39,077 nt of DNA from Flavobacteriaceae bacterium (GCA_029238515.1 JAQWFW010000033.1:1-39077); one strand, 5' to 3'; counted from the stretch's first letter, positions 25,943 to 35,971 are shown. Program-made: numbers and translations. The notes: generated from the sequence alone by a model not told the origin.

Positions 25943-27044
25943 CCTCTAAGCGATCAATAAATCGAGCAAAAATCCCTTCCAAGGTCTGAATAAAGACATC
26001 GCCGTCTTCACCAATGCCTGAGAAATTTTCAACATTGACTACTGTTCCATCAATAAAAACCATGTTCAAATAATAATCTTCATCGGCATCCTCTCGAATT
26101 TCGATTTCACCAAGTAAAATATTATCATTAAAAACTTCAACGTCTATAAAGTTATTAAGTTGTATAACCGTAGGATCATCAATTGCAAATAAATATTCTG
26201 CATCAATATCAATTTCTATACTCATGCTGTTTGTAGTGATGCTTGCATTGATGAAATCAATATCCGTATCTTCTAAATTCTCATAATCTGTAGATAACAA
26301 TTTGACCGTCCCTTGAAACTGAGTGACGCAACCAGAACCATTACTAAGTGCGTATGACAATCTAAAGTTATCATCTGCCAATTTATCGATTGCAAACTCA
26401 TGTGTAAATGGATTCATGTATATATTAAAGTCTACATCATTTGGTATAGGTATCTCGCCAGACATACTATAATCTACGTTAACAACATTTATTGCAAACA
26501 TCGTTTGATTGTTGTGTGACATATCTAATGCTAAAGATGTAGGAATATAAATTGGATCCTCTACATTCATTAATTCCTCCGTAACTCCAGAGAGAGTAAT
26601 AGAAGTATCGTTTGATGTGGAGTTTGTAAAGAGCGGAAAAACCATTTTCATCTCAGAGTTTGAACTTGAAGTTGACCAATTTTGAGTTTGAGCGTTATAA
26701 GAGTATGTTCCAAAATAATTAGCAACATTGAATGGTTCATCTGGATATTCAGAATCGATAAGCGGTTGATAATTTGGGATGTCTTCTATTGCTTCAATCA
26801 TAATTTCATGAAAATCATTAGTATCATCATCTACATTATCATAAATATCGATAAGCAAATTAGAAAAATCACCTGTCTCAAGCGCTTCAAGGCAGTCCAT
26901 CAGTGTGTCAATACCATTTTCAACAACAACTTGATCTTCTTCAGCAGTGTTTTCTGAAGTTTCAGTAAATTCAGATGCTTCCGCAGGTTCGTCTTGACAT
27001 GTAATCAAGACGCCAAAAATTAAGAGATAAAAATATTTTTTCAT
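25935..27044 (-). CDS. Acidic lipoprotein, probably surface-exposed
   Basis: A 369-residue protein with a signal peptide and lipobox LITC, giving C16 as the lipidated residue. The next residues, QDEPAE, form an acidic start resembling lipoprotein surface-export signals described in Capnocytophaga and Flavobacterium, so surface location is plausible. The mature protein is very rich in Asp and Glu with few Lys or Arg, and is beta-strand-like in the C-terminal half. The family is not recognised. It ends overlapping the barrel gene by 8 bases. A TATTTTTG element at 27064-27071 lies 20 bases upstream in the 45-base gap after murF. Confidence 0.82.
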   Translation of the reverse strand: MKKYFYLLIFGVLITCQDEPAEASEFTETSENTAEEDQVVVENGIDTLMDCLEALETGDFSNLLIDIYDNVDDDTNDFHEIMIEAIEDIPNYQPLIDSEYPDEPFNVANYFGTYSYNAQTQNWSTSSSNSEMKMVFPLFTNSTSNDTSITLSGVTEELMNVEDPIYIPTSLALDMSHNNQTMFAINVVNVDYSMSGEIPIPNDVDFNIYMNPFTHEFAIDKLADDNFRLSYALSNGSGCVTQFQGTVKLLSTDYENLEDTDIDFINASITTNSMSIEIDIDAEYLFAIDDPTVIQLNNFIDVEVFNDNILLGEIEIREDADEDYYLNMVFIDGTVVNVENFSGIGEDGDVFIQTLEGIFARFIDRLEDE

Positions 27045-27063
27045 GATTTATAGAATATTTAAT

Positions 27064-27071
27064 CAAAAATA
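27064..27071 (-). promoter_or_regulatory. Candidate -7 element for the lipoprotein/barrel pair
   Basis: TATTTTTG on the minus strand fits TAnnTTTG. The nearest TTTG upstream (27096-27099) is 24 bp away, longer than usual, so read-through from murF is an alternative. Confidence 0.3.
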
Positions 27072-27089
27072 ATAAAAATATATTGAAGA

Positions 27090-28373
27090 TTATACCAAAT
27101 CCAAAATATGTTCCAAAGCCATTCCCCTAGATCCTTTTATAAGAATCATTGCTTCTTCAATGGGATGGCTTTCAAGATATTGCTGAATGTCTTCTAAAGC
27201 TTTAAAAAACATAATTTCAGGGTAGTTTTGAGAGTGCTCAAAAAAATGATTTCCTACCAAATAAAGCTTTGAAAAATCTAAACTTTTTGCCAAATCTATG
27301 ACGGATTGATGTTCAGCATAGCTTTGTTCTCCTAATTCGAACATATCGCCTAAAATCACAATTTTTTGGATTCCTTCCATCATTTTTAAATTCTGTAGAG
27401 CTGCTTCCACACTAGACGGATTGGCATTGTAAGCATCTAAAATAATGGTATTGGAGTTTTGCTTTATGATTTGAGATCTATTGTTTTTGGGGACGTAAGA
27501 TTCAATCCCTTTTTTTATTGATTTGAGATCGACATCAAAGTGTAAACCTATTGCAATTGCTGCAGCTGTATTTGTAAAATTATACCGCCCAAGAAGTTGG
27601 GTGTGTATAAGTGTGTTGTTTGCTTCTATACCAAGAAATGGGGTTTCTTTTTGAAGTGATATGCTATAGTCTGATGTCTTTGTACATGAAAAAGTTTTTA
27701 CAATTTGATAATCACCCACTTGTTTTACTTGCTTTTCATCATCTATATTTAAAAAAATTAGCCCTTGTTTTTGTTTTAAATAATTGTAAAGTTCACTCTT
27801 TCCCTCAACGACACCCTCTTCACTACCAAAGCCCTCCAAGTGTGCTTTACCAAAATTTGTAATGTAACCAAAGTCAGGGCTAGCAATTTTACAAAGTAGT
27901 GCAATTTCACCAATATGATTTGCACCCATTTCTACAATTCCAATTTCGGTAGATTCGTCCATTTGAAGCAAGGTTAAAGGCACACCAATATGGTTGTTTA
28001 AATTCCCTAAAGTAGCTTGTGTTTTGTAGCGTTGCTTTAAAACTGAATAGATGAGTTCTTTTGTTGTAGTTTTACCATTACTCCCTGTGAGTGCAACAAT
28101 GGGTATGTTTAGATAATTTCGGTGGTAATTAGCCAAGTCTTGAAGTGTTTGCAACACATCATCAACCAAAATAAAACGTTCGTCATTGAATTCTTGAACC
28201 TCATCAATAACACTGTACGATGCGCCAGAATCTAGGGCTTTATGAGCAAAAGTATTGGCATTAAAACGATCGCCTTTTAATGCAAAAAAAAGAGTGCCTG
28301 AAGGCAGTGTACGAGTATCTGTGGACACGCTTTTTGCCTGTAAAAACAACTGATGCAAATCTTCAATTTTCAT
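27090..28373 (-). CDS. murF: UDP-N-acetylmuramoyl-tripeptide--D-alanyl-D-alanine ligase
   Basis: Adds D-Ala-D-Ala to the UDP-MurNAc-tripeptide in cytoplasmic peptidoglycan synthesis. The 427-residue protein has the Mur ligase P-loop GSNGKTTTKE at 97-106. MGANHIGEI, which is typical of MurF rather than MurC, D or E, and the C-terminal DAYNANPSS and LGDMFELGE segments are also present. It lies downstream of gldJ on the same strand, but a hairpin terminator separates them. Confidence 0.96.
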   Translation of the reverse strand: MKIEDLHQLFLQAKSVSTDTRTLPSGTLFFALKGDRFNANTFAHKALDSGASYSVIDEVQEFNDERFILVDDVLQTLQDLANYHRNYLNIPIVALTGSNGKTTTKELIYSVLKQRYKTQATLGNLNNHIGVPLTLLQMDESTEIGIVEMGANHIGEIALLCKIASPDFGYITNFGKAHLEGFGSEEGVVEGKSELYNYLKQKQGLIFLNIDDEKQVKQVGDYQIVKTFSCTKTSDYSISLQKETPFLGIEANNTLIHTQLLGRYNFTNTAAAIAIGLHFDVDLKSIKKGIESYVPKNNRSQIIKQNSNTIILDAYNANPSSVEAALQNLKMMEGIQKIVILGDMFELGEQSYAEHQSVIDLAKSLDFSKLYLVGNHFFEHSQNYPEIMFFKALEDIQQYLESHPIEEAMILIKGSRGMALEHILDLV

Positions 28374-28384
28374 AACTTAAAAGT

Positions 28385-28418
28385 ACAAAAAAAGTCCCAA
28401 CATAATGATTAGGACTTT
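28385..28418 (-). terminator. Terminator of gldJ
   Basis: AAAGTCC (28391-28397) pairs with GGACTTT (28412-28418), and on the minus strand a T-run follows. It lies about 20 bases past the gldJ stop and just before the murF ATG, so murF either uses read-through or has a promoter overlapping this site. Confidence 0.65.
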
Positions 28419-28439
28419 GTTCGAATCGTAAGATTTATT

Positions 28440-30104
28440 TTAATTTTTTTTCTTTTTGTTTTTTGACTTGGAACCTACTCGAGACATTGCGCATCTAAAT
28501 CCGATAAAGTCTGTCGCCATATCTTCTGGATAGAATCGGCGTTGTGCTGGATCTAGCCAGTATTCGCGATCTTTCCATGAACCCCCTTTGTACACACGAA
28601 CTTTGTCATTAATTAATGTTGTTCTGGTGTTGGATTTGTCGTACTCTCTGTTCAATGTACCGTCTTGATTTGTTTCAACCAAATGTTTTGGTGAATCATA
28701 CATTTTTCGTGTAATATCTTCTGATGCCGCTTCTTCACCTTCTTCAAAATCATCAAAATATCTTGAAGATTGCTTATCACCATCTCTAAAGTTCCTGTTG
28801 TCACTAGAGTCGAAGTTTGTTCTTAGATAAGTTTCATTTTCGTCTACTGCAACTTGCACCAATTGACCAGGAAGTGTTTTGGCTACAACTTTACCATTAG
28901 ATAATGTATCAAATTCAATATCATCAATACCAACAACTTTTACACTTCCATCTTCTGAAATGGCATTTTTGGTATAAACATTACCTCTGTAATAAGCAAA
29001 ATCGCTAAATTCATCATCTACAATTGGTCGGTATACATCAGCGACCCATTCGGCAACATTTCCAGCCATGTCATAAATACCAAAGTCGTTTGGATCATAA
29101 GACATCACTTCGTTGGTAATATCAGCACCATCGTCAGACCATCCAGCAATACCGCCATAGTCACCCTTTCCTTGTTTGAAGTTGGCCAATTGATCGCCTT
29201 TTATTTTACGTTCTCCTGTTCTAGTGTATTGGCCATCCCATGGGTATTTTTTACGTCCACGGTATAAATTGTACTCTCTTAAATCTGTAAGTCCGAGTGC
29301 TGCATATTCCCACTCCGCTTCTGTTGGAAGTCTATAGCTTATTTGAATAGCTCCAGTTTCGCGAGTAGCATAGCTGACCAATGAATCTGTCCGTTTGTTA
29401 CCTCTACCTCCTAAGTGCACACCCAAAGTGTCTTTATAAGTTTCCGTGGGTGCGTTGACATAAGTATTGATGTTAAAGTTGTTTGTGGCAGTTACTGATT
29501 CTCCAGGAACATGCGATCCCTTTTCTAGGTATCCTTCTTTTTGAAGCCCCATTTCTGCTACACGGTCCGAACGCCATTTGGCATATTCATTGGCTTGTAG
29601 CCAACTTACGCCCACTACAGGGTAATTACCATAAGCAGGATGACGTAAATAATTTTCTACTAAAATTTCACTGTATCCAAGACGATTTCTCCAAACCAAG
29701 GTGTCTGGAAGTGCTCCGTTATAAATGGCTGTAAATGCAGGATTGTCCGGTGGATATACACGCTTTACCCAATCCAAATACTCCAAATACATCATATTGG
29801 TAACTTCGGTTTCGTCCATGTAAAAGGATTGTACATGTTGCTGATTTGGGCTATTGTTCCAATCGTGCATCACATCGTCTTGAACTTTACCCATGGTAAA
29901 TGTACCACCTTCAACAAACACCAAGCCCGGTGCGGTTTCTTGCTCTTTAAACTTTGTATTGTACTGAAAACCACCTTCTTTGGCATTAATTTGCCAACCT
30001 GTGCCTCGAGAGGAGTTTCCATATTTTGATGATTTATTACATGCTGTAACTGATATTGATACAGCAACAATAAATAACAATTTTGATATCTTAATATATT
30101 TCAT
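28440..30104 (-). CDS. gldJ: Gliding motility lipoprotein GldJ
   Basis: Lipoprotein needed for flavobacterial gliding and for stability of the type IX secretion/gliding machinery. The 554-residue protein has lipobox SVTAC with C22 lipidated, then a formylglycine-generating-enzyme-like domain. Its motifs are FVEGGTFTMG, FYMDETEVTNMMYLEYL, YRLPTEAEWEYAALG, YDMAGNVAEWVAD, VYKGGSWKDR and DFIGFRCAMS. The C-terminus is a lysine-rich tail (SKSKNKKKKN). In Flavobacterium johnsoniae the extreme C-terminus of GldJ is reported to matter for gliding more than for secretion. An in-frame TTG two codons upstream is ignored. It is divergent from porU, the arrangement I recall from F. johnsoniae. Confidence 0.95.
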   Translation of the reverse strand: MKYIKISKLLFIVAVSISVTACNKSSKYGNSSRGTGWQINAKEGGFQYNTKFKEQETAPGLVFVEGGTFTMGKVQDDVMHDWNNSPNQQHVQSFYMDETEVTNMMYLEYLDWVKRVYPPDNPAFTAIYNGALPDTLVWRNRLGYSEILVENYLRHPAYGNYPVVGVSWLQANEYAKWRSDRVAEMGLQKEGYLEKGSHVPGESVTATNNFNINTYVNAPTETYKDTLGVHLGGRGNKRTDSLVSYATRETGAIQISYRLPTEAEWEYAALGLTDLREYNLYRGRKKYPWDGQYTRTGERKIKGDQLANFKQGKGDYGGIAGWSDDGADITNEVMSYDPNDFGIYDMAGNVAEWVADVYRPIVDDEFSDFAYYRGNVYTKNAISEDGSVKVVGIDDIEFDTLSNGKVVAKTLPGQLVQVAVDENETYLRTNFDSSDNRNFRDGDKQSSRYFDDFEEGEEAASEDITRKMYDSPKHLVETNQDGTLNREYDKSNTRTTLINDKVRVYKGGSWKDREYWLDPAQRRFYPEDMATDFIGFRCAMSRVGSKSKNKKKKN

Positions 30105-30141
30105 ACTCAATTTAAATTAAAAAGGGCTCCTAAAATTTGGA

Positions 30142-30176
30142 TTTGCAATATAATAATTATGAATTGGTTTGCAATA
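30142..30176. promoter_or_regulatory. Repeated TTTGCAATA and likely gldJ promoter in the gldJ-porU gap
   Basis: TTTGCAATA occurs at 30142-30150 and 30168-30176, start to start 26 bp. Read on the minus strand this supplies TTG (30172-30174), a 19-bp spacer and TATATTGC (30145-30152), which resembles a gldJ promoter with a degenerate -7. The rest of the 217-bp gap is AT-rich. Confidence 0.4.
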
Positions 30177-30261
30177 ATTTTTTAGGGCGTTTCTCTAATT
30201 TTTTTATGTGTTAAACACTTTAGTTTTTTAGAATAACGACTTTTTTAATGGTTTATTATTG

Positions 30262-30269
30262 TAATTTTG
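30262..30269 (+). promoter_or_regulatory. Candidate -7 element for porU-porV-cdd
   Basis: TAATTTTG fits TAnnTTTG about 52 bases before the porU ATG. The -33 region has only T-rich sequence without a clear TTG. Confidence 0.35.
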
Positions 30270-30321
30270 AATTTAGAGTTAAAAAATCATAATATTTGAG
30301 AACTTCAGTCGTTTGGTGTAT

Positions 30322-33300
30322 ATGAGAAATATTTCGTTGTGGTTGATTACATTTTTTGGGGTATTCCTGTGCAATGCTCAGTCTCAACGCTTTGAACTCA
30401 ATTGGAATTCATCAAAAGTTTTTTCTACAGGAAATACTCAAATTGAGTTACCTCATTTTGATGCAGAAAACTATAATTTTTCTCAAGAAAATGGCATTAC
30501 CTATGCTGCGCAATGGAAAGCAGGGTTTGAAATCAATACAAAAAATGCATCCATAACCGCTTTAGAAACTGAAGCCGTGTCGCTTTCTGAGCTGAAAGAC
30601 CTCAAGCTTTTATCAATTCCAGAGGGCTTACAATTTAAAGTCTCCAACAGCAAAAACCGAGGCGAATTAATCAACACTATTGAAATAAGTGCTCTGTTTA
30701 AAGATAATGGTGTCCTAAAAAAAGTGAAACGCTTTACCGTTACTTACAATAAAGCGCTGTTCCAAAGATCTATGTCTTCACAATCTCAAGTGCAAAACTC
30801 AGTCCTAAAAACAGGTCAGTGGTATCGATTCCAAATAGACACTACTGGCGTTTATATTCTAAATAAAAACTTTTTCAATGCGCTTGGAGTCAATACAAAC
30901 ACGCTTAACCCGAAAAATGTAAAAATCTATGGCCATGGAGGCAAATCCCTACCCCTAATAAATAACCAAACTGTTGCTTATGATTTAATTGAAAATGCAG
31001 TTCAATTTGTTGGTGAGGAAGATGGTGTTTTTAATAATAGTGATTATTTGTTGTTCTACGCAATTGGCCCAAAATCCTTCAATCAAGAAAACAATTCACA
31101 CATCAATCCATACAGTAATAAAGCGTACTATTATGTTCAAATCAGCAACGGAAATGGATTGCGCATGAATTCTGCTAACTCACCAACGGGAAATGCAGAT
31201 GCAACATTTTCAACATTTCATGATTATAAATTTGTTGAAAGTGATGAATATAATATTGGACAAATGGGGCGACGTTGGTTCGGCCACCGTTTTTATTTTG
31301 AAAACGCGAGAACATTCACTTTTAATTTCCCAAACCTTGTGACGCAAAACCCTTTAAAATTAAAAGTTTTAGCAGCTGCAGTTGCCGAATCCAATACAAC
31401 TCTAGAAGTTAAAGCCAATGGAACTGTAATTGATAATTTTTCGTTCAATGCTGTAGATAACGGAATTTTGGCAACAGAAGATGTTTTCAATGGCAACATC
31501 AACAGCAGTTCCGATGTGGTAACCATCGACTTATACTACAACAACAATGGCAACCCATCGGCTATGGGGTATTTGGATTATATTTCAATTGAAGCCGAAC
31601 GCACACTTAGATCTTTGGGGCGACAATTTCAATTCAAACACAATGATACACCAACATTAAGTGGGATTGGAGAATTTACAATTTCTAATGCCTCTGGCAT
31701 TTCGGAAGTTTGGGATGTTACAGACCCTTATAACCCAAAATACTACAAAAATTCCGATGCTGCGGCAGAATTTAGTTTCAAAACAACTTTGGGTACAGAA
31801 AAGATTTTTCATTCCATAGAATCATCAGACTTATACACTCCTACTCTTGTGGCCAACAAGTTTGTTGGCAATCAAGATTTGAAAGGTACTATTTTCTTAA
31901 ATCAGCAACAGCAGTTTGAAGATATCGATTACCTTATCATAACCCCCCGCTTTTTACAAAATCAGGCCGAACAACTAGCAACTATAAACAGAGCGAAAAA
32001 TAATCTCAATGTAAAAGTGGTGACTTTGGAACCCATTTACCAAGAGTTTAGTTCAGGAATGCAGGATATTGCAGGGGTTAGGAATTTTGTTAAATATGTG
32101 TACGACAACGCCAGTAATACAAACAATCGCTTAAAATACCTTTGCTTGTTTGGTGATGCCTCTTTTGATTACAAAAACAGGATTTCGAACAACACAAACA
32201 TAGTACCTTCTTGGTATTCAATCAATAGTTTTAGTTTGACAAACTCATTCATTTCAGACGATTTTTATGGAATGATGGACGACAATGAAGGGGCGATGAG
32301 CAATTCCGATAAATTGGATATTGCCGTTGGCAGGATATTAGCGGAAACTCCTCCACGGGCTCAAGATATGGTGAATAAAATCAAATCCTATTACAGCAAG
32401 GAGGCTTTTGGAAACTGGCGCAATAATTTTTTATTGATATCTGATGACATCGATAAATTGAGCGATAAAACGTTGCAAGTAACCACAGATTTCGTTGCAG
32501 ATGATGTAAGACAAGCCAAACCCTTTTTGAATGTGAAAAAAATTCATGCTGATGCTTATCTGCAAGAAACTTCATCTGGTGGAGATCGATATCCGCAAGT
32601 AAACGATGCGATTTTTGATGCCTTGGAAGTAGGTGCTATTGCAGTAAATTACTTTGGTCATGGTGGCAAAGATGGCTTGGCAATTGAGCGAATTTTTGAC
32701 AAAATAAACGCACAAGAACTCAAAAATCCAAATAAGCTAAACTGTTTTGTAACCCTAACATGCGAGTATACAAAATTTGATAATCCCTTACGTACTACAG
32801 CTGGTGAATTCCTTTATTGGAACAAAAATGGAGGCGCTATTAGTCTGATTTCAACTACGCGTCAGATATTCATTTCTGTAGGAGTGCAATTTACCACCAC
32901 TTTAAGTCAATATTTATTCGATTACAACAATGCACAAAATATTAGTATGGCAGAAGCGCTGCGGCTTACAAAAAACAATCCTGGAGTCACTAACAATTCG
33001 CAACGAAGACTGGTATTCTTCATTGGCGATCCCGCTATGAAATTGCCACTTGCCGCACCAGATATTATTGTCACAAAACTTAATGACGAAGACATTGCAA
33101 CCACCACACAAGAACTTCAAGCACTAAGTGCCGCAAAAATTGAGGGGTATGTAGCTGACGAACAAGGTGCTATTTTAAGTAACTATTCGGGTACGCTTAC
33201 AGCTACAATTTTTGACAAAAACATTCAAAGGTCTACTCTTGGTAATGATGGAACTTCAGAAAATGGGCAATTGATTATAATGGACTTTGAAACCATGGGT

Positions 33301-34164
33301 GAAGTTATCTTTAGAGGTCAAGCATCTGTAGAAAATGGTGTTTTTGAAATTAATTTTATTGTACCAAAAGACATTTCTATCCCTGTAGGAAATGGAAAAA
33401 TCAGTTTATACTCAAAAACAGAAAACCCTTTGACCGATCAACGTGGTTATAATTTTGACATAAAAATTGGTGGTGTGAACTTAAATGCACCAGAGGACAA
33501 TATAGGCCCAACCATTCAACTTTTTATGAATGATGAAAACTTTGTTTCGGGTGGAATTACTAATGAAAACCCAACGCTTTTAGTAAAATTATTTGACGAA
33601 AATGGCATTAATACCGCCAGTGGTGTTGGCCATGATATTGTTGCTACACTCGATGGCGATGAAACCAATCCTTTTATTTTGAATGATTTTTACGTGACAG
33701 ATCCTGACACATACAAAAGCGGAAGTCTGAGCTATCCTTTAAGAGATTTAAGCCCAGGTTTGCATACACTTATGCTCAAAGCTTGGGATGTTTACAATAA
33801 TGCATCCACTAAAGAAATTCAATTTGTGGTATTCGATCAAAATCAAAGTTTAGAACTAAAAAATGTACTCAACTACCCTAATCCATTCATCAATTACACA
33901 GAATTTTGGTTCAACCACAATAGTTCGGACGTTTTGAACGTTTCTATACAAATCTTTACGGTTTCAGGAAAGTTGATTAAAACCATAAACACGCAAACCA
34001 ATACTGGCAGTGGCGTCAGTTCATTGTCGAGAGATATCACTTGGGACGGTACCGACGATTTTGGTAACAAAGTGGGTAAAGGTGTTTATGTCTACAAGCT
34101 AAATGTGAAATCACCAGCTACAGGACGAGCAGCCGAAAAAATTGAAAAACTTGTTATCCTTTAA
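30322..34164 (+). CDS. porU: Type IX secretion system sortase PorU (C25 peptidase family)
   Basis: Cell-surface sortase that removes C-terminal signals from T9SS cargo and attaches it to the surface, acting with PorV. The 1280-residue protein has a signal peptide (about 1-20, ending LCNAQS). The gingipain-type C25 domain includes LCLFGDASFDY, the catalytic histidine H780 in NYFGHGGKDG and the catalytic cysteine C814 in TLTCEYTKFDN. The C-terminus is itself a T9SS sorting-domain-like module with NYPNPF, ITWDGTDDFGNKVGKGVYVYKL and final KLVIL. A TTG three codons upstream (30313) is in frame, but the ATG at 30322 starts the signal peptide. porV follows after 35 bases. Confidence 0.95.
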   Translation: MRNISLWLITFFGVFLCNAQSQRFELNWNSSKVFSTGNTQIELPHFDAENYNFSQENGITYAAQWKAGFEINTKNASITALETEAVSLSELKDLKLLSIPEGLQFKVSNSKNRGELINTIEISALFKDNGVLKKVKRFTVTYNKALFQRSMSSQSQVQNSVLKTGQWYRFQIDTTGVYILNKNFFNALGVNTNTLNPKNVKIYGHGGKSLPLINNQTVAYDLIENAVQFVGEEDGVFNNSDYLLFYAIGPKSFNQENNSHINPYSNKAYYYVQISNGNGLRMNSANSPTGNADATFSTFHDYKFVESDEYNIGQMGRRWFGHRFYFENARTFTFNFPNLVTQNPLKLKVLAAAVAESNTTLEVKANGTVIDNFSFNAVDNGILATEDVFNGNINSSSDVVTIDLYYNNNGNPSAMGYLDYISIEAERTLRSLGRQFQFKHNDTPTLSGIGEFTISNASGISEVWDVTDPYNPKYYKNSDAAAEFSFKTTLGTEKIFHSIESSDLYTPTLVANKFVGNQDLKGTIFLNQQQQFEDIDYLIITPRFLQNQAEQLATINRAKNNLNVKVVTLEPIYQEFSSGMQDIAGVRNFVKYVYDNASNTNNRLKYLCLFGDASFDYKNRISNNTNIVPSWYSINSFSLTNSFISDDFYGMMDDNEGAMSNSDKLDIAVGRILAETPPRAQDMVNKIKSYYSKEAFGNWRNNFLLISDDIDKLSDKTLQVTTDFVADDVRQAKPFLNVKKIHADAYLQETSSGGDRYPQVNDAIFDALEVGAIAVNYFGHGGKDGLAIERIFDKINAQELKNPNKLNCFVTLTCEYTKFDNPLRTTAGEFLYWNKNGGAISLISTTRQIFISVGVQFTTTLSQYLFDYNNAQNISMAEALRLTKNNPGVTNNSQRRLVFFIGDPAMKLPLAAPDIIVTKLNDEDIATTTQELQALSAAKIEGYVADEQGAILSNYSGTLTATIFDKNIQRSTLGNDGTSENGQLIIMDFETMGEVIFRGQASVENGVFEINFIVPKDISIPVGNGKISLYSKTENPLTDQRGYNFDIKIGGVNLNAPEDNIGPTIQLFMNDENFVSGGITNENPTLLVKLFDENGINTASGVGHDIVATLDGDETNPFILNDFYVTDPDTYKSGSLSYPLRDLSPGLHTLMLKAWDVYNNASTKEIQFVVFDQNQSLELKNVLNYPNPFINYTEFWFNHNSSDVLNVSIQIFTVSGKLIKTINTQTNTGSGVSSLSRDITWDGTDDFGNKVGKGVYVYKLNVKSPATGRAAEKIEKLVIL

Positions 34165-34199
34165 GAAAAACTTATATTTGTGATTAAACCAAAAATAAA

Positions 34200-35486
34200 A
34201 TGTTAGAATTTATTACACCAACAACAAAAAATATGCGGATTTTTAGCGCAATAATTACTTTAATATTATCAACTTCGGTTTTTGGACAAACCACCATTAT
34301 TCCAAATCAAGATTCGAGAGTCATCACAACAGGAGTACCATTTTTACTTATTGCCTCTGACGCACGAGCAGCCGGATTAGGGGATATGGGGGTAGCCACT
34401 TCAGTTGATGCCCATGCACAACAATGGAACCCTTCCAAATATGCATTTTCTGAAGCAAAATCAGGGGTAGCCATCAGCTATACACCTTACCTCAGCAAAT
34501 TGGTCAATGATATTTTTCTTGGAAACGTTACTTATTTCAACAGAATAAGTGAACGAAGTGCTTTTGCCGCAAGTTTTAAATATTTCTCTCTTGGTGAAAT
34601 AGAATTGCGTGCAGACGAGTTTTCAGAAGCCCTCATTGAGCAACCTAACGAACTTACCCTTGATGCATCTTATGCCTTACGTCTTTCTGATCAATTTTCT
34701 ATGGCTGTTGCTTTACGCTATATCCGTTCAGATTTAAAAATTCAAGCTGTAGATGCCAACGCAAAGTCTGCAAATTCATTTGGCGTAGATATCGCAGGAT
34801 ATTACCAGAGTGAAGAAGTGGCATACAGCGATTTTAATGGCCGCTGGCGCGCTGGCTTTGCCCTTCAAAATCTTGGTCCAAAACTCAAATATGACGATGC
34901 AGGACGCGAAAACTTTTTACCTACAAATCTAAGACTTGGTGGTGGATTCGATTTTATATTTGACTCCTACAACAAAGTTAGTGTCACAGCAGAAGTGACA
35001 AAACTCCTAGTGCCAACACCTCCTGTTTATGGAACAGAATACAATTACACAGACAATAATGGTAATGGAGTTTATGACCCTGAAAATGGCACTACCGCAG
35101 CAGACACAGACACTCGCGGCTCTATCGTAAATAGTAACGTGATTATTGATGGTCAAGATCCTGATGTTAGTTTTATCAAGGGTATTTTCCAATCTTTTGG
35201 AGATGCTCCAGGTGGTTTTAGCGAAGAATTAGACGAGTTTACTTGGGCCTTAAGTGCAGAATATTTGTATCAAGACTCATTTGCTTTACGTGCTGGATAT
35301 TTTAACGAAAATGAACTAAAAGGCGCACGAAAATTCTTCTCCATTGGCGCTGGATTTAAATATTCTACAATTGATATAGACCTCTCTTATTTGTTTTCAG
35401 CAGCCAAAGTGCAAAGTCCTTTAGAAAATACTTTACGTTTTTCGTTGGCTTTCAATTTTGGTGATGGTGAATACGTTGAATACTAA
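34200..35486 (+). CDS. porV: Type IX secretion outer-membrane protein PorV (LptO)
   Basis: Outer-membrane barrel that shuttles T9SS cargo from the translocon to the attachment complex containing PorU. The 428-residue protein has FadL-like features. The family N-terminus FLLIASDARAAGLGDMGVA is followed by QQWNPSKYAF and later strands, ending RFSLAFNFGDGEYVEY. An Asn/Asp-rich loop (TDNNGNGVYDPENG) near 280-295 resembles a calcium-binding segment. The ATG at 34200 gives 11 residues before the signal peptide; the ATG at 34233 starts directly at it (MRIFSAIITLIL) and may be the true start. cdd follows after only 2 bases. Confidence 0.94.
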   Translation: MLEFITPTTKNMRIFSAIITLILSTSVFGQTTIIPNQDSRVITTGVPFLLIASDARAAGLGDMGVATSVDAHAQQWNPSKYAFSEAKSGVAISYTPYLSKLVNDIFLGNVTYFNRISERSAFAASFKYFSLGEIELRADEFSEALIEQPNELTLDASYALRLSDQFSMAVALRYIRSDLKIQAVDANAKSANSFGVDIAGYYQSEEVAYSDFNGRWRAGFALQNLGPKLKYDDAGRENFLPTNLRLGGGFDFIFDSYNKVSVTAEVTKLLVPTPPVYGTEYNYTDNNGNGVYDPENGTTAADTDTRGSIVNSNVIIDGQDPDVSFIKGIFQSFGDAPGGFSEELDEFTWALSAEYLYQDSFALRAGYFNENELKGARKFFSIGAGFKYSTIDIDLSYLFSAAKVQSPLENTLRFSLAFNFGDGEYVEY

Positions 35487-35488
35487 TC

Positions 35489-35971
35489 ATGAAAAAACTT
35501 CAAATAGCGTGTGACATCAATGTTTTTGAAACATTGGATGAATTGCCCAAGCATGTACAAAAATTAATGCTCAAGGCACAACAAGCTCGAGCAAATGCTC
35601 ATGCACCATACTCACACTTTTTGGTTGGCGCTGCACTAGAGCTCAGCAATGGGAAAATTATCACTGGCAACAATCAAGAGAATGCTGCATATCCATCTGG
35701 ATTATGTGCAGAACGCACCGCTATATTTTATGCTCATGCACAATTCCCAAAAGAAGACATTGTACGCATGGCCATTACAGCGGGATCAAAAAATAAAGAA
35801 GCCACAACGCCCATACCGCCATGTGGCGGTTGCCGTCAAGCTTTGGTTGAATATGAACAAATTCAGAACAAGTCTATCGAACTTTATTTTATGGGTACCA
35901 AAGGAGAAATCGCCTATTCAAAATCTATAGAAAACATACTTCCTTGGGTTTTTGACAAAAAAGCACTGTAA
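35489..35971 (+). CDS. cdd: Cytidine deaminase
   Basis: Deaminates cytidine and deoxycytidine for pyrimidine salvage. The 160-residue length matches the homotetrameric type with a slightly long N-terminus. The zinc site is C73 with catalytic E75 in GLCAERTAIF, and C112 and C115 in PPCGGCRQALVEY. It starts 2 bases after porV, so it is probably in the porU-porV transcript, although its job is unrelated to secretion. The 89-base gap that follows holds a promoter for pdhA. Confidence 0.95.
   Translation: MKKLQIACDINVFETLDELPKHVQKLMLKAQQARANAHAPYSHFLVGAALELSNGKIITGNNQENAAYPSGLCAERTAIFYAHAQFPKEDIVRMAITAGSKNKEATTPIPPCGGCRQALVEYEQIQNKSIELYFMGTKGEIAYSKSIENILPWVFDKKAL

Noticed and set aside
30313-30321. 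TTG start adding three residues to PorU
   Set aside because: The ATG at 30322 begins directly at the signal peptide, and TTG starts are rare in this phylum.
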